Source: Proales similis
Taxonomy: Eukaryota; Rotifera; Eurotatoria; Ploima; Proalidae
DNA: 64,000 nt
Direction of reading: 5' to 3'
Assembly (NCBI GenBank): GCA_019059635.1
Contig: JAGVRJ010000011.1
Span: 372,001 to 436,000, forward strand
Part shown: positions 22,712-34,338 of the stretch, piece by piece
How positions within the stretch are numbered: the stretch's first letter is position 1
How the letters are laid out: every line of letters starts with the position of its first letter
Translations under genes and position numbers: made by a program
The notes under the pieces: model-generated
Databases searched by the model: none
Seen by the model: only the letters and a program-made list of their open reading frames with translations
Told to the model about the DNA's origin: nothing

Positions 22712-24058
22712 GGGTCCCGGCCAAGTTTTTTCTCGCGTTCGCCGGATATTACTGCGCAGTTCAAAGAGCGTCCTAAACCCAGTGCGCTCAATGCCAACGA
22801 ATTATTAAAACCGCAATTAGTTACGGTGCACTCGGCTGGCAACGAGACGTGGCTTCACCACAAACTCTCACTTGCCAAGGCGGCCAGATCGGACCGCTCG
22901 TGCGATATTTGCTTGGCTAGATGCGCGCGCAAATATTTACTCGATGATGCCTCACTTGCTTTCCACCGCTCGGTCCCACAAGTGCAATTCAGAGGCGTGA
23001 TTAGCGCCAATTGCCTGCCACTTGCAACCAACAGGCCCTTAATGAGCCTAATTGTGATGATATTGATGATGAGGCGCCGTTAGAAGGCTCGGCCAATAGA
23101 AGCAGCTTAGATTATTTAATTAAATGAGTGTTTTCCAATTCAAGAAGAAGAAGAAGCAGAGGAGGGGACCGGGCCAGATTTCAAGTCCGCTCTGAACGTG
23201 AACGGCCTGTGTCTCCTTTTCCTCACTCGGATAATGAATCGCGTCCTAAAATCGATTGATTGTTTGTCTCTATTATTTAGAAGAGCGAATTAGGGGCCTA
23301 GAACGCTTCTTCGTGGTTATGTCATTGGAAAACTAAAGATCAAACTCGGTCACTTGCGCACTCACTCATCCTATCAGTGTTGACTTTGCATTTTTGTTAC
23401 TTGCTGCTTGATGATCAGTGAGAGTTGCAATTTTGTGTTCGCAGCACAGCAGCAGTCTGTTAGAACAGCAAAATAAAAGCCAAGACTCAACTAGAGGCAG
23501 AGAGCAGAATCCACGAGCATCATAGTTCGCGCTGATTAGCCTTTCATGCCGACCGGATGTAAGATGCCGAGTGCAAATCGTTTCTCTTCTTCCCTCCCGT
23601 TTTTTTTTCTTCTTCACTCGCTGCTGCTTCTTCTGATCGCAGCTTTTGCGCTTCTATTAACTCTATTTCCTGCTCGGACAAGTTGAAAATCGATGCCTCA
23701 ATCTGAAACGATTGTGATCTAGATATTCGCCATCGTTGGTTTTTCCGCTCGTTTCAGCCATGCGAGTGACAAGTAACCGAATATGTGCAAGTCAGAGTTG
23801 GACGGAGGGAGTCAACGAGCTTCCAGTCAGTTGCTTTCTTTTCAGTCCGTTCCTTGACAGAATGACATATTCGAATTTACCAGTTCCGGACCCCTGTGGC
23901 CTGCTCCGATTATTTCGCGATTCATTACCATCTCATCTTGTTTTGCTTGTTGCTTCGATATTTCTATTTTTTATATATTTTAGCAACGGATCATTGTAAC
24001 GCCGAGGCCTTCAGACTTGTCGAATGCAGTGCTCAAATGGGACACGAGCAGAGTGCTG

Positions 24059-24080
24059 AGAGAGAGAGAGAGAGAGAGAT
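24059..24080. repeat. GA microsatellite
   Basis: About eleven GA units. Confidence 0.85.
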
Positions 24081-24368
24081 GCGGAGGGGGGCAGATGCCG
24101 CTAGGATAAGCAATCCGCTTGGAAACCGCTTGCAGAGGCAGATATTAATCGAATCGGTGGCTTTCCTACTGGACTCAATCTAGCCGCTTTGCTAATCATC
24201 CTCCATCTCCTCATCGTCTTATTATCTCTGAGCGCACATATTGAACAAGCGGCTCTCTATTGCCGACGCCGATTTACTAGTAATAGCTAGCGAATAGACC
24301 TCGACGTATCGCACACTTTCTAGACAATTGCTCGCTCATCAAGCAACGGCAGCACGCAGCAGATTAAA

Positions 24369-24387
24369 GCAGCAGCAGCAGCAGCAG
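24369..24387. repeat. CAG/AGC trinucleotide repeat
   Basis: Six AGC units in intergenic DNA. Confidence 0.85.
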
Positions 24388-24571
24388 AAAAAGTAAAGAA
24401 CGAAAAGACGATTGCAACAGCATTAGAAGTAGGGCCAGCAGCAGCAGTAGTGGCTGAGTTGCAGCTCACGATGATGAATCATCATCCTCTTCATCATGAT
24501 GAATTAGCTTCTCCTTAAATCGAGTGCAAAATTGAGCTGAAGCAGTTTGAAATTGCCCATATGGCTCGCAA

Positions 24572-24793
24572 TCACCCGTGGCCCCTGATGATGCCGTCTT
24601 GGCAGCTTGCAGCCGCGATTATATTCGGGTCGGCAAATAATTGCAAGTCAAGCTGATATAACATGCCGCTCACGTAGAAGCAGCACTTGCGCACGCCGCT
24701 TCCCATTCGCTTGAGGTGGTTCAAGTGGTCGACCAAGCGCACAGCGGCATTAACATCAGCACCAGCAGAAAACGGCAGAAGCGAACGAGCCAT
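24572..24793 (-). CDS. possible small peptide gene, weak
   Basis: A 73-residue frame inside the nAChR intergenic region. Its middle part uses codons like the real genes here (many NNC and NNG) and reads LVDHLNHLKRMGSGVRKCC, with a Lys-Arg pair and adjacent cysteines. A neighbouring reading frame over the first 60 bases is strongly hydrophobic, as if a signal peptide were coded in another frame or exon. No family recognised and no clear splice model. It may be chance. Confidence 0.2.
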   Translation of the reverse strand: MARSLLPFSAGADVNAAVRLVDHLNHLKRMGSGVRKCCFYVSGMLYQLDLQLFADPNIIAAASCQDGIIRGHG

Positions 24794-25813
24794 TAGTTGT
24801 TAGAGCTTATTAGATCGTTCTCGAACGAGCCAAACAGAGAGATGATGAAACAGAGGGAAAGAGAGAGAGAGAGAGGGAGTTATCAGAAAGAACTGCTTCT
24901 GTAAGCATCCATGTCAGCGAGATATTGATATTTGACGGCCAGAACGCGCATCCATCTCAACCCCACTCTCCCATGTCTGTCTGTCTTGTAAGGAGCTCAA
25001 AGTTCAATTGAGCTGCAGGGGCGCTGCTCATACGGTCCGAGAAATGACTTGAGGCACCAGCATCCTTCTTTATTAACCAGCTCAATTGAACGTGCTTGCA
25101 TCTATTTGTGCGCATTATAACAGCGCGAGTGGGGAGAAAAAAAAGCGAGATAGACGAGATCTCTACTCTTTAATCGCGCTCTAGATTGAGCTCGTTTATT
25201 CTGAGTGTGCTCGGGGAAGCGATTAAAAAACAAGCATGAGCCCGACGGAGATGAGTGCCCGCGTTGATTGCCATAATTTCTTCAAGTTGGCAAGAAGGTT
25301 TATTAGGCGTAGAATGCAGCTCATTCGATGCTAACTCGATTATTCGATAACTTTTCAATATTTCAACGCTTCTCGCCAACGCCAGCCATGAGCCAGCGAG
25401 CACCATGGAGGAAGATAGAAAAGGAATGGCGCCGGCTGTTATCTAAGCATCTTGTTCTTGAGTGGCGTTGCGGCCTCCTTCTGCCGATCGAATCCATAAT
25501 GAATGAGCGCTAAGTTCATTAGCACTCGATTCAAGCTGATTTGAAAGATCTTGGAACCGCCGCGTAAGGCAGTTCTAGGCACTCAGACAGCCAAGCACGC
25601 ACACTCAGACAAACGCGCATCGTCCGACTTAACCAGAAATGTTCTTTTATTTGGCTCCTAGATGTTATTGCTGGCGTTCACCATCGAATCGAACGTGAAG
25701 GCGAAAATTGTCGACCAGGTCTGATTCAGCTGAAGCCCGATCCGAACGACGACAGCGACGACGACGGCTATCGAGCGACGAATCTCTTGTTGTTCTCTGC
25801 CTCTTGCAAAGCG

Positions 25814-27879
25814 ATGAACTTCCTCCTACTTTTGCCCTTGCTCGTGTTCTATGCAGCGCATGCGTCCCGACAGGAAGAACGGCTCATTCGCAGCCTTTTC
25901 AAGGGCTACAACAAACTCATTCGACCGGTTCGCAATGCATCTGACCACGTGGTCATCACAATGGACCTCGTGCTTTTGCAGCTTATAAACGTGGTGAGTT
26001 TACACTTGTTGCTTGTGCGCTTTGCTTTTTTTTTCACGCTCTGGTTGCAATGTTTGCCTTTTCAAGTACGAAAAAGAGCAAATCATGAAGACAAACGTCT
26101 GGATCAATCTTGAGTGGCATGACTTTCAGCTGCAGTGGAAGAGCGCCGACCACAATGTGGCCTCGGTGCGTCTGCCTTTCGAAAAAGTCTGGGTAAGTGA
26201 CGCGATTTGTAGAGCGAAGCATTCATCTGACCGACTGACTGACTGATTACGCCAACAGACGCCGGACATTGTGCTATTCAACAACGCAGACGGCAATTAC
26301 GAAGCGAGCTACAAGCCGAACGTGGTCATCTATTCAGACATCGACGAGTCGAGTCCGAACATCCTGTGGGTGCCGCCGGCCATCTACAAAAGCTCGTGCA
26401 CGATTGACGTCAGATACTTTCCGTTTGACGAGCAGCTGTGCGAGATGCGCTTCGGCTCGTGGACGTTCGACGCCAAGCAAGTGACTCTGAAACGTGGCAA
26501 GCCGATGGTGAATCTAGAAGACTACTTGCCCAGTGGCACATGGGACGTGATCGACGCGCCATGTTTTGAATATTACTCGAACGAAACGAATAGAATGGAG
26601 CTGGTCTACCAGTTCCGCATCAGACGCAAGACCCTCTTCTACACGGTCAACTTGATCATACCCACCGTGCTGATCAGCTTCCTCAGCATATTTGTGTTCT
26701 ATTTGCCCACAGACGAAGGAGAGAAAATGACGCTGTGTATATCCATTCTGCTCGCCTTGGTTGTGTTTCTCTTGCTCGTTTCCAAAATTCTACCGCCCAC
26801 CTCGATGGTCATACCGCTCATTTCAAAGTACCTTATATTCACGCTGATGATGAACATAGTGACCATTCTAAACACGGTGATCATCATCAACTGGAACTAC
26901 CGCACGCCGCGCACCCACACGATGCCCGCCTGTGTGCGAACCATATTCATAAACCTGCTGCCCAAGATCTTGTTCATGAAGCGTCCCGACCCGGACAAGA
27001 AGAAGAAAAAGGCGAACAGCAGGAGGCGGCGCGAGGAGACCACCTCAGAAGCTACTGGTGCTCGCCAGCGAAGCAGAACTCTGAATCGAGAGGCGAGCTT
27101 CGAACTCAGCGAGGCCGACTCGTTCTCGGATCGAGTTCGCAATTCAGGCGCAGATGTCAACAACCAGTTGACCGTCGCCGCCGCCTCTTCGCCCAATTCG
27201 TATGCCAACATGAGACACAAACAGCAGCAGCACCTCAATTTGGACCGAGTAGCCAGCAACTTGGGCAAACGTCGCCACCACTCGGGCGGTGCATGGCCCG
27301 ACACACACATGGACTACGAAATACCCAACAGATCCGGTCTGGTCAACGAGTTGATAATAACTGCATCGTCGACGAGCGGCACAAGTCGTCGCGCCCACCA
27401 CCGAGGCCATCGGCGCCAGAGCCCGGAGCCCGCGTTCGACACCTTGCTCTCGTCCGAAGGTGGCTCCTTGCATCGAAGAAGTCGAAAGCAGTATCCCAAG
27501 TCGCAGAGTTTTGAGTACTCGGTCGATGACATGTCGGACCATGAGCGGCCTATTGAGTTCAGCTCCGAAGTGCTCGAGGCTGCCGACAAGGTCACTTATA
27601 TCACAAATCACATTCGCACTGAGAACGAATACGAAGAGGTAAACACAGCTTATTTTGAAGCTCTTCTTTTCTTGTTTCGATGTAACAACGATCTGATCGG
27701 TTTAGATGCGAGACGACTGGAAATACGTGGCGTTGGTGATCGACCGCCTTCAACTGTACATATTCTTTTTGGTGACGGTGGTCGGCACAGCCGTCATTCT
27801 GTTCGATTCGCCGCACATATTCGAATTTGTGGATCAACAAGAGACACTCAACAAAATGATCGCCAACAATAAATTCTGA
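25814..27879 (+). CDS. nicotinic acetylcholine receptor, non-alpha (beta1-like) subunit
   Basis: A Cys-loop cation channel subunit. Four exons join in frame: 25814-25993, 26067-26192, 26259-27638 and 27706-27879, giving 619 residues. A signal peptide (about 1-18) is followed by KGYNKLIRPV, EQIMKTNVWINLEW, the Cys-loop CTIDVRYFPFDEQLC, and, in loop C, CFEYYSNET in place of the vicinal cysteines, so it is a non-alpha subunit. GEKM precedes helix 2, and helices 1-3 resemble arthropod beta1 subunits (LLALVVFLLLVSKILPPTS). The M3-M4 loop is unusually long (about 230 residues), rich in Ser, Arg and His, with a Lys-rich start. M4 follows DDWKYVALVIDR. It would need alpha partners; the divergent neighbour is one candidate. 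Confidence 0.93.
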
Positions 27880-27911
27880 CCTGGCCACGACAATCGATCG
27901 ACGACGCAAAC

Positions 27912-27913
<2 letters not shown>

Positions 27914-27956
<43 letters not shown>
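27914..27956. repeat. CA microsatellite
   Basis: About 21 CA units, 35 bases after the nAChR stop codon, so it lies in the 3' UTR. Confidence 0.95.
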
Positions 27957-27957
<1 letters not shown>

Positions 27958-28060
27958 TCAACATCCCTGTCCTTATTCAGATCAGATCAAGAGTTTGATT
28001 CTTTTGGCAGCTTTCTCATTTCGTTCACGGGCCATTGTAATTGGCTTGCGCTTTGATTGG

Positions 28061-28066
28061 AATAAA
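28061..28066 (+). terminator. likely poly(A) signal of the beta1-like nAChR
   Basis: AATAAA past the CA repeat. Another AATAAA lies inside the last codons (27868-27873). Confidence 0.5.
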
Positions 28067-28597
28067 CGATCGATCGCGTTTCAATTTTGCATTCTATTTA
28101 TTCATGGACAAAAGAGAAATAACAATAAATAATTGTTCTGGTGTCATTAGTGAAAAGAACATTTCAGCCAAGATGTTTGCAAAAGCAAGCAGCGGATTGC
28201 TAAGAATTGTGGTCGGCGACCATTATATTGGTGACGATGATGGGGATCTGGATGACGGGGATCTGGATGATGGTCGGCATATGATGATCACAGTTGATGA
28301 TGGCGCTTTTGATAGTGATGTAGGCTGGATGCTAGAAATAATTAAAAGAACAAAATATGAAAAAAAAAACCAGAAATGTGATCAAGCGAGTCGGTCGGGC
28401 AAACAATTGAAATCGATTGTTCTTGGAATCTTGCTTACGCAAATGAGAAGAATACTGAGAAAGAAAACATGATTGGCCGAGAGAGAGAACAACTTGACAA
28501 TTGTGCGAGCACAGTAAGGTCAGAGCAGAATTTAAAAAATTAGAAAATGCTAGAAGGAGTAGAAACAGGCAAATAGAGAAATAGGACGTGTTTAAGT

Positions 28598-31500
28598 TCA
28601 CTTGAGCCGTTGAGTAATGTTGGCGAGCGCGATGGAGAAGGCCTGAACGGGACTGAAGGGCCACTCGAAATCGAGTGTGTAGGCGTTGGCATCGATGCGG
28701 CCGAACTGCATCACCTGCCTACCGTTGTGCTCGACCTGGAAGTTCTTGGCCGACTCCTGGGTAACGCGTCCGCCAAAGTCGAGCTGATAGACTTGACTAG
28801 TCTCATTCCAGATCGGCGGCTTGTTTTGCATCACATACTTCTGGCCGTTTGATTTTCTCTTTCGCAACTCTTTGAATTCGCTGGGCAGCTCGTTGGCCTC
28901 GCTTATGCTGAGTAGACTCTCGCTCAGCTCTTCTCCCTCCTCTTCGAGCGTGTTCAGCTTAAGCAGCTTATTCAACGAGCGGAACTTGCTCAGCTGCTGA
29001 ATGCTGCGCAAATAGCCGAGCAGACTCGACTCGCTATTGAGACGCTGCAGAAGCGTTTTATTGCCGGTGTTCATCACTGTTTGGTCATATTTCGAGTACG
29101 AAGACATTCGCAGTGTCTGGGCAGTCCGAGCGGCCGACTGAGCTCCCAGAACAAGACCGGTCAACTCCGACTGGCTCGTCGTACTCATTATCATGCATTG
29201 CACAGCTTGATCGTCGTCAGCGCCGGCCACAAGTTCTCGATAGTTTTGTACAGAGTCACTGGACACCAAGGACAGGACGGGCAGCTCGAACGAGCTCTGC
29301 TTGAAGTTGCTCTCAATCAACTGATTGGCTCCTCTGAGACTGTGGTCGAGTTGAACACTCAAATCGTCCTGCAGCTTGTCCAAAGACTGAACCGAACCGG
29401 ATAGTGACATGGCCGAGCTCCTTCTGTTAAACTTGGGCGCCAGCTCGCTCGTTTTAGATGCATCGCTTTTTGATGATGTCAGATTGGCCAACAGGCTTGA
29501 GTTGTTTGTGACTTTGTGCGATGGCAAGCGAAGTTTGGCCAGCGAGCGCTTCGTCGGCTTAACTGTTTCCTGCTCCTCTTCTTCCAGCTGCTCACTCAGA
29601 TCGTCCAAAGTGATTGTCATTTTTCTTGGCTGCAGATGAAACAGAGACGTCTTGTAGACTATTTGTCCGATCGTGTTGGGCAGCGGAGCGGCGCCGTAAA
29701 AGCCGAAACGAGTGCCCCACACATTTGATTTTACATAGACAAGTGCCGAGCGCTCCGGTTTGCTCCTCTTTCTGCTTCCTGCTCGCTTCTTGTGAGTTGG
29801 CACTGCCCGTTTGGACATGAATCGTTTGTTCTTGTTCACCAGTCTTCTTCTACTCTTGGGCTTTTTGGCGCCTACCAACGGCTCAATGGACTCGGTTGAG
29901 TTCAGACTGCTGTATGAATCTGCTCTTAAAAGTTTACTGTATTTGCCGCGCCTGGTTACATCGGTGGCTGCTCGCGTAGAGCTGGCTCTTGCCGAAGGCA
30001 AACTTGCCGACTCAAGCACTGTATAGTCATCGCCTCGTTTGGGCCGGATGCTTTTCACTTCAGATTTCAAGACTCCAGCCGAACCCTGGTGCATTTCTCC
30101 GGGCATGGAATCGACCGATCGATTTGCGCTCTTGGTTTTGAGTTTTTTCATTTGCGGCCAGAGCGGATTGAGAATGACAAAGTCAGTCCTCAGGCGAGAC
30201 GCTTTCTTGGCACTCAGCAGCGGTATGAGACCGCCCATGTACTCGATGAAGAGAACGTAAATGTGACGCGAGTCCGATTTGCTGCTTCTCATGCATTTCA
30301 GAGTGCAGTGCAGCCTCTCTCGAGTGTTGGACGTCGAACAGACGAACTTGAGTAGATCGCCTTGGCTCGGAATCGAGTTTGGCATCGACGAGACGAACAT
30401 TTGCTTTAGATCGTGCTCCAGTCTCTTTAGCAGCTTGAGCGATTCTATTTGCCGCTCGCTGTTCACGCGTGACTTGATCGCGTTCAAGGACAAATGACTC
30501 AGCGTCGGGATCTGCTTGAAGACTTGAATAACGTGAAGTGCGTTGGTGCAAGCGACAAACAGCCGCTCGTCTTTGTGTCCCCACGTGAGTGCAGTGAGCG
30601 GCCTCTGGGCGTCGAGCTTCTCGCCTCCGTCCGCCATCAGCTCATCGCTCAGCTTTTTGGCCTGGTCGGTTTTCTGTTCGAATTGTTCAGCGTTCAATTT
30701 ACTTTTTTTTTCTCGTCTGAAACTCACCTGACGAGGCAGCTCAATTTGAAACAACAGCGCTCCTTGCTGGTTATAGAATTTGACCCAGTTCTCAATGTCG
30801 GTTTCGTTCTGAAGTGAACGGTGCCCGCCCACGGCCAGTATTTTACCGCAGCTCGACCACTCGATCTTGATGTCTAAAATGAGAGGAGTGAAATGACTTT
30901 GAAGGCGCATAAGAGAAGGCGATCGGAAATACCTTTGAGCTGAGTGTCGATCAGGGTCGGATCAATACTGTCCTCTGGTGATCGCATTAAGTAAACCAGA
31001 CCTGTAGAGGCCACTGAGCAGGCCAGCATGTAGTCATGGTTCTTAATTTTGCTCTCGCTAGCTCTATGGACACCGTCGATGGTGAACGCATTGCGCGAAG
31101 CAGGTCGCGCACCCGCGCCGAACAGGCTGCTTTGGTCCGAGCGCGGAGAGCGAGCGTCGTTTGAAGACAGCTCGTCGATAAAAAACTTGGGCGAGTTGTA
31201 GGCCACGTGGCTAAGCGGCTCGTTGACGAGCGAGTAGCGACTGAGCTGTTGGCCGTGCTCGTCCAAAGTTAGAAAGGTTCCGTTTGAGAGAGCGAGCACG
31301 ATCTGCCTATCGTTGGGTGTCCAAGTGGCCGAGTTTATCAAGCAGCTGTTCAATTCGAGCATGTTGGTCCAGAGACGCTGGCCGTTCACCGAGCCGGCCA
31401 GAATGCAGCCGTTCTGGTAGCAGATGATGGCTATGCGGCCGTCATGCGACCAGGCAAAGTCAGAGACGAGACTGCCATGTTCGTTTATGAGCTCGATCGA

Positions 31501-31986
31501 CCAGCGGCCTTCGTAGCGCACCCAAACGTAGATGATTCCTTTCGAGTCGCACGAGGCGAGCTTTTGAAATGGCTCATTCCATCTGACTAGCTTCACGTCA
31601 CATTTGTGGCCGCGCAGGTTGAAATTGCTTCGCGACATGCTGGCTAGAGCTGGCGAGCTGGTCGCCGCCTCGCCTGTACTGTTTGGTGCGGGCTCTTGCT
31701 TGGCGAGTTGCTGCTTGTACTTAAGGTCAAACTCGTTCATGCTGCTCGTGTATGTACAGCCCAGCATTCCGTTTGAGTTGGCGCTCGCCAGCCAGCCCTC
31801 TTTGTAGTAAAACTGTTTGTTGCGTTGGTCTCGGCTCTTGCCGGCCGCGTTCGAAGACCTCCTCTCCAGCACATAGGTCGACTTGGTCATCCAGGACAAG
31901 CTCTGGATGCAGGTGTCTGTGCTGAGCAGCGATTGGTCGCCTTTGCTCGCCAGATCGTTTGAGTTCACTTCGAGCAGGGCGAACAT
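28598..31986 (-). CDS. TULP4: tubby-like protein 4 (WD40, SOCS-type and tubby domains)
   Basis: TULP4 is a large tubby-superfamily protein with N-terminal WD repeats, thought to act as a substrate adaptor of cullin ubiquitin ligases; in vertebrates it is far longer (about 1540). Two exons, 30933-31986 and 28598-30873, give 1109 residues. The start (ATG 31986, MFALLEV) matches the family start. Diagnostic segments: KEGWLASANSNGMLGCTYTS, RGHKCDVKLVRWNEPFQKLA, WSHDGRIAIICYQNG, then NERLHCT-like region with EYMGGLIPLL. The tubby domain is split as in the family: VKSNVWGTRFGFYGAAPLP with YKTSLFHLQPRKMTI, a roughly 250-residue insertion, then VYQLDFGGRVTQESAKNFQV and QVMQFGRIDANAY, ending ALANITQRLK. 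Bases 30605-30727 could be an optional in-frame intron. Confidence 0.95.
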
Positions 31987-34338
31987 GTTGCGCACAGCTA
32001 ATAAGAATTGGATGAATTTCGCCTCTTCAAATGGCTTGTCAATTAACTAGAGACGGCGGGCATTGTCAATCTAAAGAGTTGCTTCAGAGTAGATAAAGAG
32101 GAAACAAACGACAAGAGATTAAATGCCTCGCATGGATTAGCTTCGAAGATGCCACCACCTTTGCGCAGTTTGCTCTAGCTGCCTTCTTTTTCGTGATAGG
32201 AGCGCATTATGGCGCCTGACATTATTACAATGCTGGCATTCATAATTGGCGTGCAAAGAGTTTGCAGCCGATCAATGAGAATCCGGTTCAAATAATTTTT
32301 TTCTTCTCGTGTGTGTGTGTGTGTTGCGTTTTTGCTCTGATTTGCGTTCAGGCTCGCAGCAGCGTGTACGAGCGCCACGGCTGCTGCTACTGCTGAGACT
32401 ATGAGTTGCTTTCGTTGCTTGCCCCTCTGCTTGACTTAAATTATGTATCGCATATTAGCCGAGATAATTTGAGTGCCCAGTTGAGTTGACACACACGCAT
32501 ACGCATTCAGTGCAGAATAAAGAACGAGTCGAGTAGTAGGGGATTGAAATTGCGCAGGGATTTGCCCGTTTAAATTATGCAAAGCTCAATGAGTCAAAGG
32601 CTTCCTTTTCACTTCTCGTTTCTACTTTTTACTTCATCTCTCTTTCATCCTCTCTCCTTGTCTCTCTCTCTCTCGATTTTTGGCTTTTCTCTTCGCTCTT
32701 CACCTCTCTCTCTCTCTCTCATTGCCTCTCTGTGTTTGCCTTTAAACAATGGTTGCCTAACGAGCGCGTGCCAGCCAGAGACATATGCCAAGTTTAATCG
32801 AGCATGAAAATAGAGAAAGCAAGCAAAATATCAAAACGCCTTCAACTCAAACACACACACACACAAGCGCGCCCAAACCTTGGCCCGCTCAATCAAATGA
32901 TCACTGTTCGATGGCATATACGCTGCAGATAAATAAACACACATTCAGTGAACAGCGCAATACCCGAATGCACTCGTTTAGCAGCAGCAGCAGCAGTTGT
33001 GTGCAGTTACATAACCGCGAGATTAAATGGCTCGTAAACTGGGTTGAGAGAGGACTGCTGCTTGATGTGCCATAATCAACTCATCTCGAGTGATCAGGTC
33101 AATTAAAGCAGCGAATCGAGTGAATGACGCAACCCAGAGCCGGCGAGCGGTCTTCTCTTATCAAACACTTGCGGGCGATGCAATCAGCACCGCTCACTTC
33201 AGCGCAGTTCTTTTATCTGCTGGTTGTTGGCGCACGTTTGTTGACGCATTCCTTGTGCTCGATTCGATCGATTTGCTTCGGTATCAATGCTGCTGCCGCC
33301 GCCAATGTCGCATTTGCAATCGCACTAATTTCGCCAGGTAATGAGCGAACCCCGACTGACGACTGTTTCATAACGCGATGTGCTAGAGCGTGCGCACGCC
33401 CGCTCGCTCAAATTGAATTAGATTCACCGAACGAGACAAGAGATTGTGACCGCTCGCTCTGTTCTTCCTCTGAATTGTGTCGCGAATTCAATTTGCAATA
33501 ATTGCCCATGCTGCGCAGCAGATGCAGACAGCTCCTGCGCCAGGTTTTCCTGCCATTTTTTTTTGATCAGAGACCGAGCTCTTCATGTCTGCTCATTCCT
33601 CAGCCGCTTCCTGCCCATTCACATTAATCCATTCTTCAATAATGACAACCAAATTGAAATCTGCCCTGCGCAGATGTGCCCAAATAGAAGCAAAGCAAGA
33701 AATAAAAACGCAAAAAGAGCGTCTTATTGATGTTGAAATTGAAATCGCTGTCGGTCGCTGTTGCTGTCGCAGACAACGATTACGGCTGATTCTGTGTCGT
33801 CAAGTAATTAAATCCAAATATATATCAGATTAAAGCAGAATCGTCTTTTAATGACTGACTGAGCGAGCGACGCAGCGGCCAAGGTGAATAACGTAAGGTT
33901 TTGACAGCTTCGCCTCAATCCGCTCCGCTCAGCTATTTGCGCAATATCTGGCCAAATTCGACCATGATCGCAGTTATATTTTGCCGTGAAATGAAATCGG
34001 ATCGGCCTCACAGACTGAGGCTTGTGACTGTGATCAGGGAGCTTGGCTTTAGGTGAATAACTGTAGAATACGAACTGCAGCAGGAAGGTAACGAGAGCAA
34101 ATGCCTTAATCGGGCGCCTAGATCGCGAAGAAGACAAACGCGCACGGCCAAATTATTCATTCGTATAATAAATTTAGCAATGCATTCAGCTGGCGACCTT
34201 CATAGAGCCGGCCATGCGAACGCATTATTGAACACGAGCAGACTGGAGGCATAAAAAAAAGGGGAAAGAAAGATTTAGAAGGAGAACTAGAGAGCGAGAG
34301 AGAAAAAAGCGCCAAGCATGAGCGATCGAGTCGACTAA
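31987..34338. other. intergenic region with simple repeats
   Basis: About 2.35 kb with GT (32309-32324), CT (32660-32675, 32703-32720), CA (32851-32866) and CAG (32981-32996) tracts. Open frames here are low-complexity or lack gene-like codon use. I see no supported gene. It should contain the promoters of TULP4 and the RPRD2-like gene. Confidence 0.45.

Larger units (their letters stand above)
21858..25813. other. about 4 kb intergenic region between two divergent nAChR genes
   Basis: The longest gene-poor stretch in the window, flanked by the start codons of the two nAChR genes. It is rich in simple repeats (GA, CT, CA, AGC) and short palindromes such as TTCATCATGATGAA at 24490-24503. It probably holds both promoters and neural enhancers. 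One weak small reading frame (24572-24793, minus) is listed separately. Confidence 0.5.
27880..28597. other. convergent intergenic region
   Basis: Between nAChR and TULP4 stop codons. It holds the CA repeat, a poly(A) signal and a 15-base unit (GGGGATCTGGATGA plus one base) repeated twice at 28242-28271. A 143-codon plus-strand frame here runs through the repeat and is not credible. Confidence 0.45.

Noticed and set aside
24059-24080. GA repeats as a special regulatory array
   Set aside because: GA tracts are common in this intergenic DNA. GAGA-factor binding is possible, but nothing distinguishes this tract from a plain microsatellite.
28041-28472. 143-codon plus-strand frame between nAChR and TULP4
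   Set aside because: It runs through the nAChR poly(A) signal and a short tandem repeat, with repeat-driven Asp/Gly content and no family resemblance.
33090-33835. Overlapping frames of 80-125 codons in the TULP4-RPRD2 spacer
   Set aside because: Composition is erratic, rich in Cys, Arg and Ser, without splice-consistent exons or domain similarity.
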